The position numbers and the translations under genes are program-made. The notes beneath the pieces are model-generated. The model worked only from the letters and a program-made list of their open reading frames with translations, was not told the origin of the DNA and ran no database searches. Shown here piece by piece: positions 9,784 through 19,187 of a stretch of DNA of 64,000 nucleotides. The stretch is from Methanospirillum purgamenti (GTDB lineage Archaea; Halobacteriota; Methanomicrobia; Methanomicrobiales; Methanospirillaceae). The stretch's first letter is position 1, and each line of letters opens with the position of its first letter. Location: NCBI RefSeq assembly GCF_018502485.1, contig NZ_CP075546.1, one strand, 5' to 3'.

Positions 9784-10901
9784 GAGACCATCACTAGATT
9801 CTCCTGAAGGTTTTTAACAACAAAATCCACATCTGTTTCAGTCATCGAATAAAAAATTGGTAAAGCTAATGATCGACAATACACATCAAACGAGACCGGA
9901 CATCTATCTCGAGCCTGATAAACTGGTTGGATATGAGATGCATATGTTCCGATCTGGGTCTGAACACCTGCTTGTGCCATCCTCGAAATCATTTTGTTTC
10001 TATTAACTTTCTTATCAAGAAGTGTAACATAACTCTGATAGATATGGTGGTTGCCTGGTAATTCATTGGGGGCCTGAACAAGGTCAACGGACTCCAATTT
10101 TTCATTATAATATTGAGCTAATACTCTTTTTTTCTGAATTATCTTCTCTATTTTTTGCATCTGGATTACTCCAACCGCAGCAACAATGTCGCTCATCTTG
10201 TAATTATATCCGATATCATGGAACTCAGGAATCTTGACCTCATCAGATTGTTCTCTCTCCCAAGCCATTTTCATTCCAAAGACTGATAGATGGCGGATTT
10301 TTTCTGCCAATGCAGCATCATCTGTAACAACCATACCCCCTTCACCTGTGGTAACCCCTTTCCGGGCATGAAATGAAAAACAAGCTACATCCCCAAAAGA
10401 TCCCGCGAATTTTTCATTCTGTTGAGAACCCAGAGCACATGCAGCGTCTTCTATTACGATAAGATTGTGTTCATCTGCAATCTTGCTTATCTGTTTCATT
10501 TCTGCGATCTGACCAAACGTATGAACTGGAATGATTGCTTTTGTCTTCTCACTGATTTTTCTTTCAATATCTACAGGATCTATGTTATAGGTGTCTTGAT
10601 TAATATCGACAAACACCGGGCGAGCTCCACAATATATCACTGAGTGACCTGTAGCAGGGAACGTATAATCGGCGACCAATACTTCATCACCGTGTGAAAT
10701 GCCGGCACACAGATTTGCAAGATGGAGTGCTGCAGTACAATTATTTACAGCAACTGCAGACTTTACCCCGATATAATCTGATACAATTTTTTCAAATTCC
10801 TTCACCTTCGGGCCTTGGGAAACCCAACCCGATTCAAGAACCTTCTGGATTTCAAGTATTTCATTATCAAAAAACGGTTTAGCAAGTGGTATTGTTTTCA
10901 T
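9780..10901 (-). CDS. DegT/DnrJ/EryC1/StrS-family sugar aminotransferase
   Basis: The 373-residue protein shows the family order: NNCTAALHLA near residue 53, FPATGHS with the PLP-stacking region near 82, EDAACALGS at 151, and the Schiff-base lysine in FSFHARKGVTTGEGG (Lys181). Such enzymes aminate keto-sugars with glutamate as donor. It is the first gene of the minus-strand operon with the SDR epimerase and the hexapeptide acyltransferase, which together could make an N-acylated amino sugar for the surface glycan. It is a different paralogue from the WbpE-like gene at 19187-20263. Confidence 0.88.
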   Translation of the reverse strand: MKTIPLAKPFFDNEILEIQKVLESGWVSQGPKVKEFEKIVSDYIGVKSAVAVNNCTAALHLANLCAGISHGDEVLVADYTFPATGHSVIYCGARPVFVDINQDTYNIDPVDIERKISEKTKAIIPVHTFGQIAEMKQISKIADEHNLIVIEDAACALGSQQNEKFAGSFGDVACFSFHARKGVTTGEGGMVVTDDAALAEKIRHLSVFGMKMAWEREQSDEVKIPEFHDIGYNYKMSDIVAAVGVIQMQKIEKIIQKKRVLAQYYNEKLESVDLVQAPNELPGNHHIYQSYVTLLDKKVNRNKMISRMAQAGVQTQIGTYASHIQPVYQARDRCPVSFDVYCRSLALPIFYSMTETDVDFVVKNLQENLVMVS

Positions 10902-11373
10902 TAAATTAATCCCGGGTTTCTATATGTAGATGAGTAGTACAATATTTCCTTAATGTATTCATCATAATCCCTTATCAGAATACCCATTTCATGATGAATC
11001 TGATGCAGATCTCATCGAAAAAGATATGAGTTCGGTGCAATATTATCACCGCTTTTCAAACCGAGACACCCAAACATAGATCGGTTTCAAGAATGTAGAA
11101 CCATATTATAGAGATTTTTTGGCAATATCCACTTGATTTGGTGGCTTTGAAACCCTAATTTGTCCGAACTAATGAAATGAACATGGCAAGGCGATGGAAA
11201 GCAACTTATTGATATAATGCAATTTGTATTATATAATTAAAAAATACTCAAATCATGGAATCTACACAGCTACGAAGACAAAAATATACAAGATATAATT
11301 ATCACAAAGCATCTCAAAAAGAATATATCAATATACTGATTCGAAAATGATAACTTCACATTCATAAACCATT
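10902..11373. other. Intergenic stretch between divergent genes, with a short remnant frame
   Basis: These 472 AT-rich bases separate two divergent genes and should hold both promoters. On the plus strand 10954-11079 is an open stretch of 41 codons reading EYPFHDESDADLIEKDMSS and following residues; it begins after a stop and has no start upstream. It looks like the remains of a gene, family unknown. Otherwise nothing is recognisable. Confidence 0.5.
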
Positions 11374-12504
11374 ATGGCAAAAATAGCAATAATATCATTA
11401 AGTAACCTTTTACGTGATCCCAGAGTATATCGCCAGATCGTTGCTCTCAACCCTGAACATGAAATCATAACCGCCGGACTCAATCCATGTGGTATTCCAG
11501 ATATCCCGTTTTTTCAATTGATTTATAATGGTCATAGAATATATCAAAAAGCATTACGAATGAAAATAACTCAAAATTTTGAGGCTTTTTATTGGAGATA
11601 TGGAAATTTCAAAGAGTTAGGTGAATATTTGATTCAGGAAAAACCAGACATAATTTTTGCTAATGATATTGAAATGTTACCCGTAGCTTTGGCATATAAA
11701 GAAAAAGCAAAAATTGTTTTTGATGCACATGAATATTCACCGCTAGAATTAGATGAGTCATTTTTATTCCGTTTTTTCTTTAAAACATACAAAAAATACC
11801 TTGTGAATACCTTTGTTCCTTTAGTAGATAAGATGATTACCGTATCAGATGGGATATCTAAAAAATATTATGAAGATACAGGCATACAATCTATTGTTGT
11901 TACAAATGCTCCAAATTTTCAAAATTTATCCCCGTCACCTGTAAATCCAGGAAAAATCCGTTTAATACACCATGGGGCTGCACACCCATCCAGAAAAATC
12001 GAACTCGAAATTGATTTAATGAACGATCTAGATCCTTCAATATATGAACTACATCTCTTTCTTGTATCTTCAGATCGTGATTATTTTAATAAAATAAAAA
12101 ATTATGCATCAAAAAAATCAAACATTTTTTTCCATGAGCCAGTTCCAATGAAAACATTAGCAAATATCATTAATAAATATGATATTGGAATATATTTACT
12201 ACCACCATTAAATTTTAATAATGAATTTGCACTTCCAAATAAATTTTTTGAGTTTATTCAGGCAAGATTAGCTATTGCAATCGGACCCTCTCCTGAAATG
12301 GCTAATTATGTAAATAAATATAATCTAGGAGTTGTAAATTTAGATTTTAATCCAAAAAACCTGGCATCTGCAATTAATTCCCTGTCGTACCAGACAATTA
12401 TGGAATATAAAGAAAACGCACATAAAATTGCCAGGAAATTATGCTCTGAAGAGAATCAAACAATTTTAAGAAGTATAATAAAAGAAATAATTGAGAATAA
12501 TTAG
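11374..12504 (+). CDS. Glycosyltransferase, GT-B fold
   Basis: The 376-residue protein begins MAKIAIISLSNLLRDPRV, has the DIIFANDIEMLP and VFDAHEYSP stretches of GT4-type N-domains, and the C-terminal donor-binding part with ALPNKFFEFIQARLAIAIG (the usual Lys/Glu region). It should add one sugar to a lipid-linked or protein-linked glycan; donor and acceptor are unknown. The gene is followed after three bases by the asparagine-synthase-like gene, so the two form an operon. Codon use is very AT-rich, like the rest of this region. Confidence 0.82.
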   Translation: MAKIAIISLSNLLRDPRVYRQIVALNPEHEIITAGLNPCGIPDIPFFQLIYNGHRIYQKALRMKITQNFEAFYWRYGNFKELGEYLIQEKPDIIFANDIEMLPVALAYKEKAKIVFDAHEYSPLELDESFLFRFFFKTYKKYLVNTFVPLVDKMITVSDGISKKYYEDTGIQSIVVTNAPNFQNLSPSPVNPGKIRLIHHGAAHPSRKIELEIDLMNDLDPSIYELHLFLVSSDRDYFNKIKNYASKKSNIFFHEPVPMKTLANIINKYDIGIYLLPPLNFNNEFALPNKFFEFIQARLAIAIGPSPEMANYVNKYNLGVVNLDFNPKNLASAINSLSYQTIMEYKENAHKIARKLCSEENQTILRSIIKEIIENN

Positions 12505-12507
12505 AAA

Positions 12508-14520
12508 ATGTGTGGATTCACTGCCATCTTATCATTACAAAATAATCCTTTTTCTATCTCTCTCTCCAAAGAAACTGGAGATCTAATTAAACATCGTGGG
12601 CCCGATGATGAGGGACATTTGGTATTTTTTAATGAGAATTATGATGATTACAAAATTTTTGGGGGAGATAATACTCCAAAAAATGTGATTGATTCCTCTC
12701 TTGCATATTGCCCAGATGAGTTAATTTCTATAGTTATGAATAATAACTGTTCTCTTTCATTTTGTCACCGCCGTCTTTCAATTATTGATCTCTCCTCAAA
12801 TGGCCATCAGCCAATGTGTTACAAAGACAGGTACTGGATAGTCTATAACGGAGAGATTTACAATTATATCGAAATTAAAAACGAACTTGCCACATTAGGA
12901 CATACTTTCATTTCACAATCGGATACCGAGGTGATTCTTGCTGCTTATGATGAATGGGGTATTGATTGCCAGAATCACTTCATAGGAATGTGGGCATTTC
13001 TCATTTTTGACACAAAAAACGGGACATTATTTGGTTCCAGAGATCGATTTGGAATCAAACCATTTTATTATTGGTTTTCAGAAGAAGGATTATTATCATT
13101 TGCTTCTGAAATTAAAGCATTTACTGCCATCCCAGGTTGGAAACCCGCCCTAAATGGTCAGATCGCGTATGATTTTTTGATTCATGGTATATCAGATCAT
13201 ACTTCGGAAACATTTTTTCGTGGAGTGTTTCAATTAAGGGGCGGAGAATATTTCAAACACGATATAAAAAAAATACATGATTCTTTATCTGTAAAAAAAT
13301 GGTACGACATAAATAGGAAAGAAATACCTGGCCAGTATGAAGAGATTCGGGACCAATATTTATCTAAATTATCCGATTCAATATTGCTTCATTTGCGATC
13401 AGATGTTCCGGTTGGTTCATGCCTTTCCGGAGGACTGGACTCATCTGCGATTGTATCACTCATTTATTATAACAGACAGAATAACTCAAATAATCAACAA
13501 CAAACCTTTTCAGCGTGCTCTGAACAGAAACAATGGGATGAGACAGAATATATTAAAGAAGTATTAAAAGGAAAAGATATTTCTGCCCATTTTATTATCC
13601 CTAGTGTTGAGGATTTATTTAGTACGCTTAAACAACTACTATGGCACCAAGATGAACCTTTTGGATCGACCAGTATTTATGCACAGTGGTTGGTTTTCCA
13701 GTCTGCAAAAGAAAATGGCATAAAAGTTCTTCTTGACGGACAGGGAGCAGATGAGGTGATTGGGGGTTATCACTATTTCCATGATATTCACATCGCCAAC
13801 TTGTTATTGAAAAGAAAAATTCGTGAACTAATCCAAGAAAGTATTGCGATTCATAAGTTGCATTCACGAAGATATTCTGATTTAATAAAAAGTTCACTAT
13901 ATTTTATCCTTTGTAATAACAAAATCGGCAAACATTTCCTCATCCATTATGAAAAGGAGAAACTTTCTCCTGAATGGTTGGATCAATATAAGTTAAAATC
14001 AAATCAATCTCTTCCATTATTATTGCCAGAATACGGAAAAGAGAATGACCTATTTACACGATACTGTTATCATCAGACATTTTATACCAGTCTTCCTAAT
14101 CTCCTTCATTACGAAGATCGTAATTCTATGGCTCATTCACTTGAATCACGAGTGCCCTATCTTGATAATAGATTCGTAGAATATATTATTAATTTACCAG
14201 AAAAATACAAAATACACCGTGCAATTACAAAATATATTATGAGATTAGCCCTTAATTCAATATTACCTGATAGAATCAGATGTAGAATGGATAAAATGGG
14301 ATTTATTACACCAGAGGAATATTGGATTAAAGTAGCATGTCCTGGTATATTCCAATTATCTTTGGAAAAATCGATAACAAATTCAAAAGGGATTATTAAA
14401 CCAGAAGCCATGAATTATTTCAAAAAAATGGTATCCGGACAGATACCATTTTCAAATACTATTTGGCGAATGATAATTTTCGGTTTATGGATGGATTTAT
14501 TCAGGGTAGAGCTAGAATGA
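12508..14520 (+). CDS. asnB: Asparagine synthase, glutamine-hydrolysing type
   Basis: The 670-residue protein has the N-terminal glutaminase domain with the catalytic Cys directly after Met (MCGFTAIL) and the synthetase domain with the PP-loop SGGLDSSAI at about residue 307. Other expected motifs are RHRGPDDEG-like (HRGPDDEGH), YNGEIYNY and SRDRFGIKPFYY. The family amidates an aspartate, or in sugar clusters a uronic acid carboxylate. Because it lies in a glycan cluster and is coupled to a glycosyltransferase gene, amidation of a sugar acid is a plausible alternative to free asparagine synthesis. The sequence alone does not decide. Confidence 0.88.
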   Translation: MCGFTAILSLQNNPFSISLSKETGDLIKHRGPDDEGHLVFFNENYDDYKIFGGDNTPKNVIDSSLAYCPDELISIVMNNNCSLSFCHRRLSIIDLSSNGHQPMCYKDRYWIVYNGEIYNYIEIKNELATLGHTFISQSDTEVILAAYDEWGIDCQNHFIGMWAFLIFDTKNGTLFGSRDRFGIKPFYYWFSEEGLLSFASEIKAFTAIPGWKPALNGQIAYDFLIHGISDHTSETFFRGVFQLRGGEYFKHDIKKIHDSLSVKKWYDINRKEIPGQYEEIRDQYLSKLSDSILLHLRSDVPVGSCLSGGLDSSAIVSLIYYNRQNNSNNQQQTFSACSEQKQWDETEYIKEVLKGKDISAHFIIPSVEDLFSTLKQLLWHQDEPFGSTSIYAQWLVFQSAKENGIKVLLDGQGADEVIGGYHYFHDIHIANLLLKRKIRELIQESIAIHKLHSRRYSDLIKSSLYFILCNNKIGKHFLIHYEKEKLSPEWLDQYKLKSNQSLPLLLPEYGKENDLFTRYCYHQTFYTSLPNLLHYEDRNSMAHSLESRVPYLDNRFVEYIINLPEKYKIHRAITKYIMRLALNSILPDRIRCRMDKMGFITPEEYWIKVACPGIFQLSLEKSITNSKGIIKPEAMNYFKKMVSGQIPFSNTIWRMIIFGLWMDLFRVELE

Positions 14521-14536
14521 GTAGAAAAAATGGATA

Positions 14537-15727
14537 TTACTGTTTAGAAAAAAGGTCTAGATATAATTGTTGATAACGATTTTTTATTTTATCGAACGAA
14601 AATTCTTTGCCTAATTCGTATGAATTTGCCATCATCTTTTTCATTCTTTCTTTATCCATTATTAACTGACTAATTGAAAAAATCACATCTTTACCTTCTT
14701 CGTATTTTGAAAAATATAAAGAACATTCAGACAACAATTCAGGATTTTCAATATCAGCTCTTATAACTGGAATAACCCCATATCGAAGATATTCAAACAG
14801 TTTGTTTGATGAACCACTGACACAATATTGTGGTTTTAAAAGAAATAATCCGATTGTAGATTGTGCAGTATATTTAAATACATCATCAATAGGAATAAAT
14901 CCCAAATAATTAAAACGATTTGGATATTTCTTCTCCAAATTTTTCATTCTGATTATTAGATCCGGATTCGATGTTAATCCTCCAATAAACGCTTTCGAAT
15001 GATTATTCAGGATAAGAATTTTTTCCATTACTTCCAAGGTTAGAGGGATATCACGATCTAAATTATCATTCAATGAGCCAAAATAAATAACAGAAATATC
15101 ATTATTTTCCACTCTTTTTATTTTATCACATATCTCAACCTTTTCGATTTGAATCTCATCTGGATAATTTGGAATAACTGTTGAGATCGAATTGGGAAAT
15201 ATTTTTTTAGTTATTTGAAGATGGTTTTCAGATATATCTACGAGGCCATTTATCCAATTAGAAGAAATTTTTTCATAAAACCGGGGAAGATGATCAAAGA
15301 ATAAGTGTTCTCCTTTTATAATCTCAAGATATTCATGTCTATCATAGACCATTAAATTTTGTCCAGGAAGGAAAAATTTTAGGTACTCTCCAATGAGAAG
15401 CAATTCATAATCATGAATATGAATTATTGTCTTTAAACCAGAAATAAAACCTGATTTTTTACAGTGATGAGCAATCTTTATTGATAAGAAGGGAGTAAAA
15501 AATAAAAATTGCAATATTATACGGTTTTTTATTGATGTTGAAAAATCTCCAATGGGTATTTGAAATCCCTTTTCACCAAATTTTGAAAAAAAAACGGAAC
15601 TAATTAATGGAAAATATCGGTTCACGTTAATATGAATAACATTGTACCCAAGACTCTGTACATACTTAATGTGCCTGTTAACCCGGCCATCTTCAGGATG
15701 ATGAACATCCAATACGATTACATTCAT
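14537..15727 (-). CDS. Glycosyltransferase, GT-B fold
   Basis: From ATG 15727 the protein (396 residues) opens MNVIVLDVHHPEDGRVNRH; a TTG ten codons upstream is possible but less likely. Family features are the N-terminal VNRHIKYVQSLGYNVIHIN, the linker with VIYFGSLN, and the donor-binding CVSGSSNKLFEYLRYGVIPVI near residue 320. It is the last gene of the long minus-strand nucleotide-sugar operon, eleven or more bases after the 2-epimerase, so it may transfer the diacetamido sugar acid made by that operon. Donor specificity is inferred from position only. Confidence 0.8.
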   Translation of the reverse strand: MNVIVLDVHHPEDGRVNRHIKYVQSLGYNVIHINVNRYFPLISSVFFSKFGEKGFQIPIGDFSTSIKNRIILQFLFFTPFLSIKIAHHCKKSGFISGLKTIIHIHDYELLLIGEYLKFFLPGQNLMVYDRHEYLEIIKGEHLFFDHLPRFYEKISSNWINGLVDISENHLQITKKIFPNSISTVIPNYPDEIQIEKVEICDKIKRVENNDISVIYFGSLNDNLDRDIPLTLEVMEKILILNNHSKAFIGGLTSNPDLIIRMKNLEKKYPNRFNYLGFIPIDDVFKYTAQSTIGLFLLKPQYCVSGSSNKLFEYLRYGVIPVIRADIENPELLSECSLYFSKYEEGKDVIFSISQLIMDKERMKKMMANSYELGKEFSFDKIKNRYQQLYLDLFSKQ

Positions 15728-15767
15728 TAAAATCAATATAACGGTATAAACATCCAAAAATGAGCTT

Positions 15768-16844
15768 TCATTTTTTAAAGTAACTTTTGATAATTTTTAT
15801 AATATTATCTGCAGCTGTTCCATCACCATAACACTGACGATGAACACCCGAATATCCATCAAGGGTTGATACCTCATTTATTATCTTTACGTTATCTGCC
15901 CCTGCAAGAATATTCCACCCCTCTTCCACTGTTTCAATCCACTCAGTAGTATCCCGTAGGGTAACACAGGGTTTTTTTAGTATATAAGCCTCTTTTTGCA
16001 GACCGCCGGAATCTGTTAGTACTAACCGTGAATCAATAAGTAACCGCACCATATCCACATACGGGAGTGGGTCTGTAAAAATGATATTCGGATATGCAGA
16101 AAGAGATATCCTATAATTTTCAATGGATTTTCTTGTCCGGGGGTGTATGGGAAATACAACAGGGTATGCTAACTCTGAAAACGCCTGCAGAATGGAGAGA
16201 AGATTATATTTATCATCCGTGTTTGACGGCCTGTGAACAGTCGCTAGATAATATTCATTGGCAGATACCCTGATATCAGCAAGGATATTACTCATTTTTC
16301 TGGCGATAGGAAGAGCCTGGAAGATAGCATCAACCATTACATCCCCGGTAATGAATACTCCTTTCGTTACCCCTTCCTTTTCAAGGTTCAGGACTGCAGT
16401 CTGGGTCGGACAGAATAACAGATCAGATACATGGTCTGTCAGAACCCGGTTAATTTCTTCAGGCATACGCCTATCATAACTTCTTAAACCAGCTTCCACA
16501 TGTGCAATCGGAATATGTAGTTTAGATGCTGCCAGAGAACCCGCAATCGTCGAATTCGTATCTCCATATACCAGCACCATGTCAGGTTTTTTCTCGAGAA
16601 GAATCTTTTCAATTTCAGCAAGCATTTTTCCGGTCTGCTCACCGTGCGGACCTGAACCAACCTGCAGGTTATAATCTGGATGAGAGATGCCAAGTTCAGA
16701 AAAAAACACATCTGACATATTTTCGTCATAGTGCTGACCGGTATGGACAAGGATTTCTGTACACCATTCCCTGATTTTTTTAGACAAGGGAGCACACTTT
16801 ATAAACTGTGGTCTTGCACCAACAATTGACAGGATAATAGTCAT
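15768..16844 (-). CDS. wecB: UDP-N-acetylglucosamine 2-epimerase (WecB/WbpI type)
   Basis: The 358-residue protein starts at ATG 16844 (a GTG three codons upstream is less likely; GGTG precedes the ATG). It shows the family hallmarks SIVGARPQFIKCAPL, VHTGQHYDENMSD, VYGDTNST, HVEAGLRSYDRRMPEEINR and LTDSGGLQKEAYILKKPCVTLR. The reaction inverts C2 of UDP-GlcNAc or of UDP-GlcNAc(3NAc)A. Because the neighbours are WbpA-, WbpB-, WbpE- and WbpD-like, the diacetamido-uronic acid substrate (WbpI activity) is more likely here. Part of the minus-strand operon 22011 to 14537. Confidence 0.9.
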   Translation of the reverse strand: MTIILSIVGARPQFIKCAPLSKKIREWCTEILVHTGQHYDENMSDVFFSELGISHPDYNLQVGSGPHGEQTGKMLAEIEKILLEKKPDMVLVYGDTNSTIAGSLAASKLHIPIAHVEAGLRSYDRRMPEEINRVLTDHVSDLLFCPTQTAVLNLEKEGVTKGVFITGDVMVDAIFQALPIARKMSNILADIRVSANEYYLATVHRPSNTDDKYNLLSILQAFSELAYPVVFPIHPRTRKSIENYRISLSAYPNIIFTDPLPYVDMVRLLIDSRLVLTDSGGLQKEAYILKKPCVTLRDTTEWIETVEEGWNILAGADNVKIINEVSTLDGYSGVHRQCYGDGTAADNIIKIIKSYFKK

Positions 16845-16856
16845 TATATGCACCGG

Positions 16857-18281
16857 TTAAATGGGATGGGAATTCTTATCCCCTCTCCCTATACCCAAGT
16901 AGATGAACCCATTCTGGATAAAAACATCAGGATCAATGACATTTCTTCCATCAATAATTACACATCGGGATGAACCGGATAATTCCCGGACTTTATGGGA
17001 ATCCAACTGATAATACATCCGGTGTCCGGTAAAAATTACTACAGCATCAACACCGGATAAAACTGATTCCAAATCCTGACTTACATCAATCCCGGGCCAA
17101 TTAGTAACCCAGGGATCGTGCACCCGGATATCAGCGCCTTCCTCCATGCATAACAGGTAAAAGGATTCTGATGGAGTATTTCTTGCATCATCGGTATTCG
17201 CAAGAAATGACCATCCCAGAAGGGCTACCCTGGCCCCTTTAATCTTCTTACCTGAACGATTCAGCCCCTTTTTCAGGAGATGAACCATATGCATTGGCAT
17301 AAAATCATTGATGTGACGGGCAGTCACATAGAGGGATTCCACCCCATCAGGAAAGTCCACCGACTGCTCATCAGCTATTTTTACTCCCCGTTCCAGATGA
17401 TACGTGTCTTTTGTCAGACAATGCCCACCAACACCTGCACCAGGCCAGAGAATAGCTCGAGTGATTCCATCTCCTTTTAACGAATCAATGCCTTTTCGGA
17501 CATCATAAAAATTAATACCAATTGCCTCACAATAAAGAGCCAACTGATTTGCTGCTGCAATTTGTAAATCACGGAAGGTATTTTCTGCAGTTTTTGTTAC
17601 TTCAGCAGCAGTTGCAGTCATTGGAATGAGTTTTCCGGAAGTAAGAACCGGACCATAGAGTTCCATTGCCCGGTTTGTACTAGCATCATCTATCCCCCCG
17701 ACTATCCGGTCATGTTCCTGAATATTCCGAAGCAGCCTGCCAACCATAACCCTTTCAGGAGCATGAGCAAGACCAAAAGCCCTGCCTGCAACAAGGCCTG
17801 ATTCTTCCTCCAATATCTTTTTCGCCCAGTTTGCAGTTGTACCAGGCGTGATTGTTGATTCAAGAACTATTAACGAACCTTCTGACAGATACTTGCCTGC
17901 CTGGCGGATTCCTTCTTCAAGAGCTGAGAAATCAGGTATTAAATCGGTAGGATTTAAAAAGGGAGTCTGGATCGCTATCGTAACTGCATCACATTGTGAA
18001 ATTTTAGAAAAATCGGATGTACATTCGAACTTTTTCTTTTGGACAACTTCATTTAATAGTTCATCAAGCCCTGGTTCTTCACCCTTCAGAGGATTTTTCC
18101 CAGCATTAAGTAGGTTTATTTTATATCCTGAGCTTGATGAATCACGCTGGAAACCATAAACCTTCTCGAAAGATTTGGCAAAAAGTGCTCCAGCCGGGAT
18201 ACCTACATATCCCATCCCAATAACACCGATAGTCCTGACAGGTCCTCTTTTCTTAAAAAGATCTGCTAATACCCTACCCAT
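16857..18281 (-). CDS. Nucleotide-sugar 6-dehydrogenase (WbpA/WecC type)
   Basis: The 474-residue protein has the N-terminal NAD site GVIGMGYVGIPAG at residues 19-31, the central helical domain, and the catalytic cysteine in GAGVGGHCLTKDTYHL near residue 290. The C-terminal domain contains GARVALLGWSFLANTDDARNTPSE. It oxidises C6 of UDP-GlcNAc (or UDP-ManNAc) twice to the uronic acid. In this operon it would supply UDP-GlcNAcA to the 3-dehydrogenase and aminotransferase. It abuts the preceding gene with no spacer (stop at 18282-18284). The family is clear; the GlcNAc versus ManNAc preference is inferred from context. Confidence 0.9.
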   Translation of the reverse strand: MGRVLADLFKKRGPVRTIGVIGMGYVGIPAGALFAKSFEKVYGFQRDSSSSGYKINLLNAGKNPLKGEEPGLDELLNEVVQKKKFECTSDFSKISQCDAVTIAIQTPFLNPTDLIPDFSALEEGIRQAGKYLSEGSLIVLESTITPGTTANWAKKILEEESGLVAGRAFGLAHAPERVMVGRLLRNIQEHDRIVGGIDDASTNRAMELYGPVLTSGKLIPMTATAAEVTKTAENTFRDLQIAAANQLALYCEAIGINFYDVRKGIDSLKGDGITRAILWPGAGVGGHCLTKDTYHLERGVKIADEQSVDFPDGVESLYVTARHINDFMPMHMVHLLKKGLNRSGKKIKGARVALLGWSFLANTDDARNTPSESFYLLCMEEGADIRVHDPWVTNWPGIDVSQDLESVLSGVDAVVIFTGHRMYYQLDSHKVRELSGSSRCVIIDGRNVIDPDVFIQNGFIYLGIGRGDKNSHPI

Positions 18282-19187
18282 TTAGAACATTCCTCTAATC
18301 TGTTCACATAATTCAAGATTCTGAATTGCTTCGTTGGTTGTTATAGAAAAAGGTTTATTTGTTTTAACTGATTTCAGGAAACTGGATAATTCGGACCGGA
18401 GAGGTTCCTGTTTTGCCACCAGCACTTTTTCAACAATATTCTCCTGAACATACCGATCCCTGTCGACTTTATACTGACCAGGTTTCCGATGAATATAGAT
18501 CTCCTGCGACATGAAATCCCCCTGAATTGTCATATCTTCCTGCTCAATATGAATCATACGGATTTTTTTAGAAGATTTCCTGCTGGCAGACAGATAAATC
18601 AATGTATTTTTACTTGAGCATAAAGCGGCTGCAACATCTTCATTCCCTTTTGCCTGAACATTCACATCTGAACAACCAAGTGCATGGAGCATAATGTCAA
18701 TATCATGGATCATAAGATCTTCAACAACTGAACTTCCGGTAATTCGGGATGAAGTAGGATTATGGCGTTTAAATTCTATATAAAGAGGTTCTGAAATGAT
18801 CTGACTGATTTCATTCACAATAGGATTAAACCGTTCAATATGACCAACTCCTACGATGAGATCATCAGGAATATTTTGTACCAGTTGTTTTCCTTCATCA
18901 GAAGAGAGACAGATTGGTTTTTCGATAAGCACATTAACCCCAGCTTTAATAACCTCCAAGGCAGTATTAAAGTGAAATTGCGTTGGTACACAAAGACTTA
19001 CCGCTTCAACACGATGAAATAAATCACTATAAGAATCTGCTACTTCCACATTATTCAGGGAGGCCACCTTTCTAGCCTGCTCATTATTTACATCATAAAT
19101 AACAACAGAATCGACTTCCTTTAATTGAGAATAAACACGGACATGGTTTTGTCCCATCATACCGGTCCCGATAACTCCCACATCCAT
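18282..19187 (-). CDS. Gfo/Idh/MocA oxidoreductase, probable UDP-GlcNAcA 3-dehydrogenase (WbpB type)
   Basis: From ATG 19187 the protein has 301 residues, with the NAD motif GVIGTGMMGQNHVR at its start and the family motif EKPICLSSDEGK near residue 95. The start is fixed by the ATGA overlap with the stop of the aminotransferase gene (19187-19190). WbpB-type enzymes oxidise C3 of UDP-GlcNAcA so that WbpE can aminate it, and both genes are adjacent here. The family contains many other sugar oxidoreductases, so the specific call rests on neighbourhood. Confidence 0.85.
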   Translation of the reverse strand: MDVGVIGTGMMGQNHVRVYSQLKEVDSVVIYDVNNEQARKVASLNNVEVADSYSDLFHRVEAVSLCVPTQFHFNTALEVIKAGVNVLIEKPICLSSDEGKQLVQNIPDDLIVGVGHIERFNPIVNEISQIISEPLYIEFKRHNPTSSRITGSSVVEDLMIHDIDIMLHALGCSDVNVQAKGNEDVAAALCSSKNTLIYLSASRKSSKKIRMIHIEQEDMTIQGDFMSQEIYIHRKPGQYKVDRDRYVQENIVEKVLVAKQEPLRSELSSFLKSVKTNKPFSITTNEAIQNLELCEQIRGMF

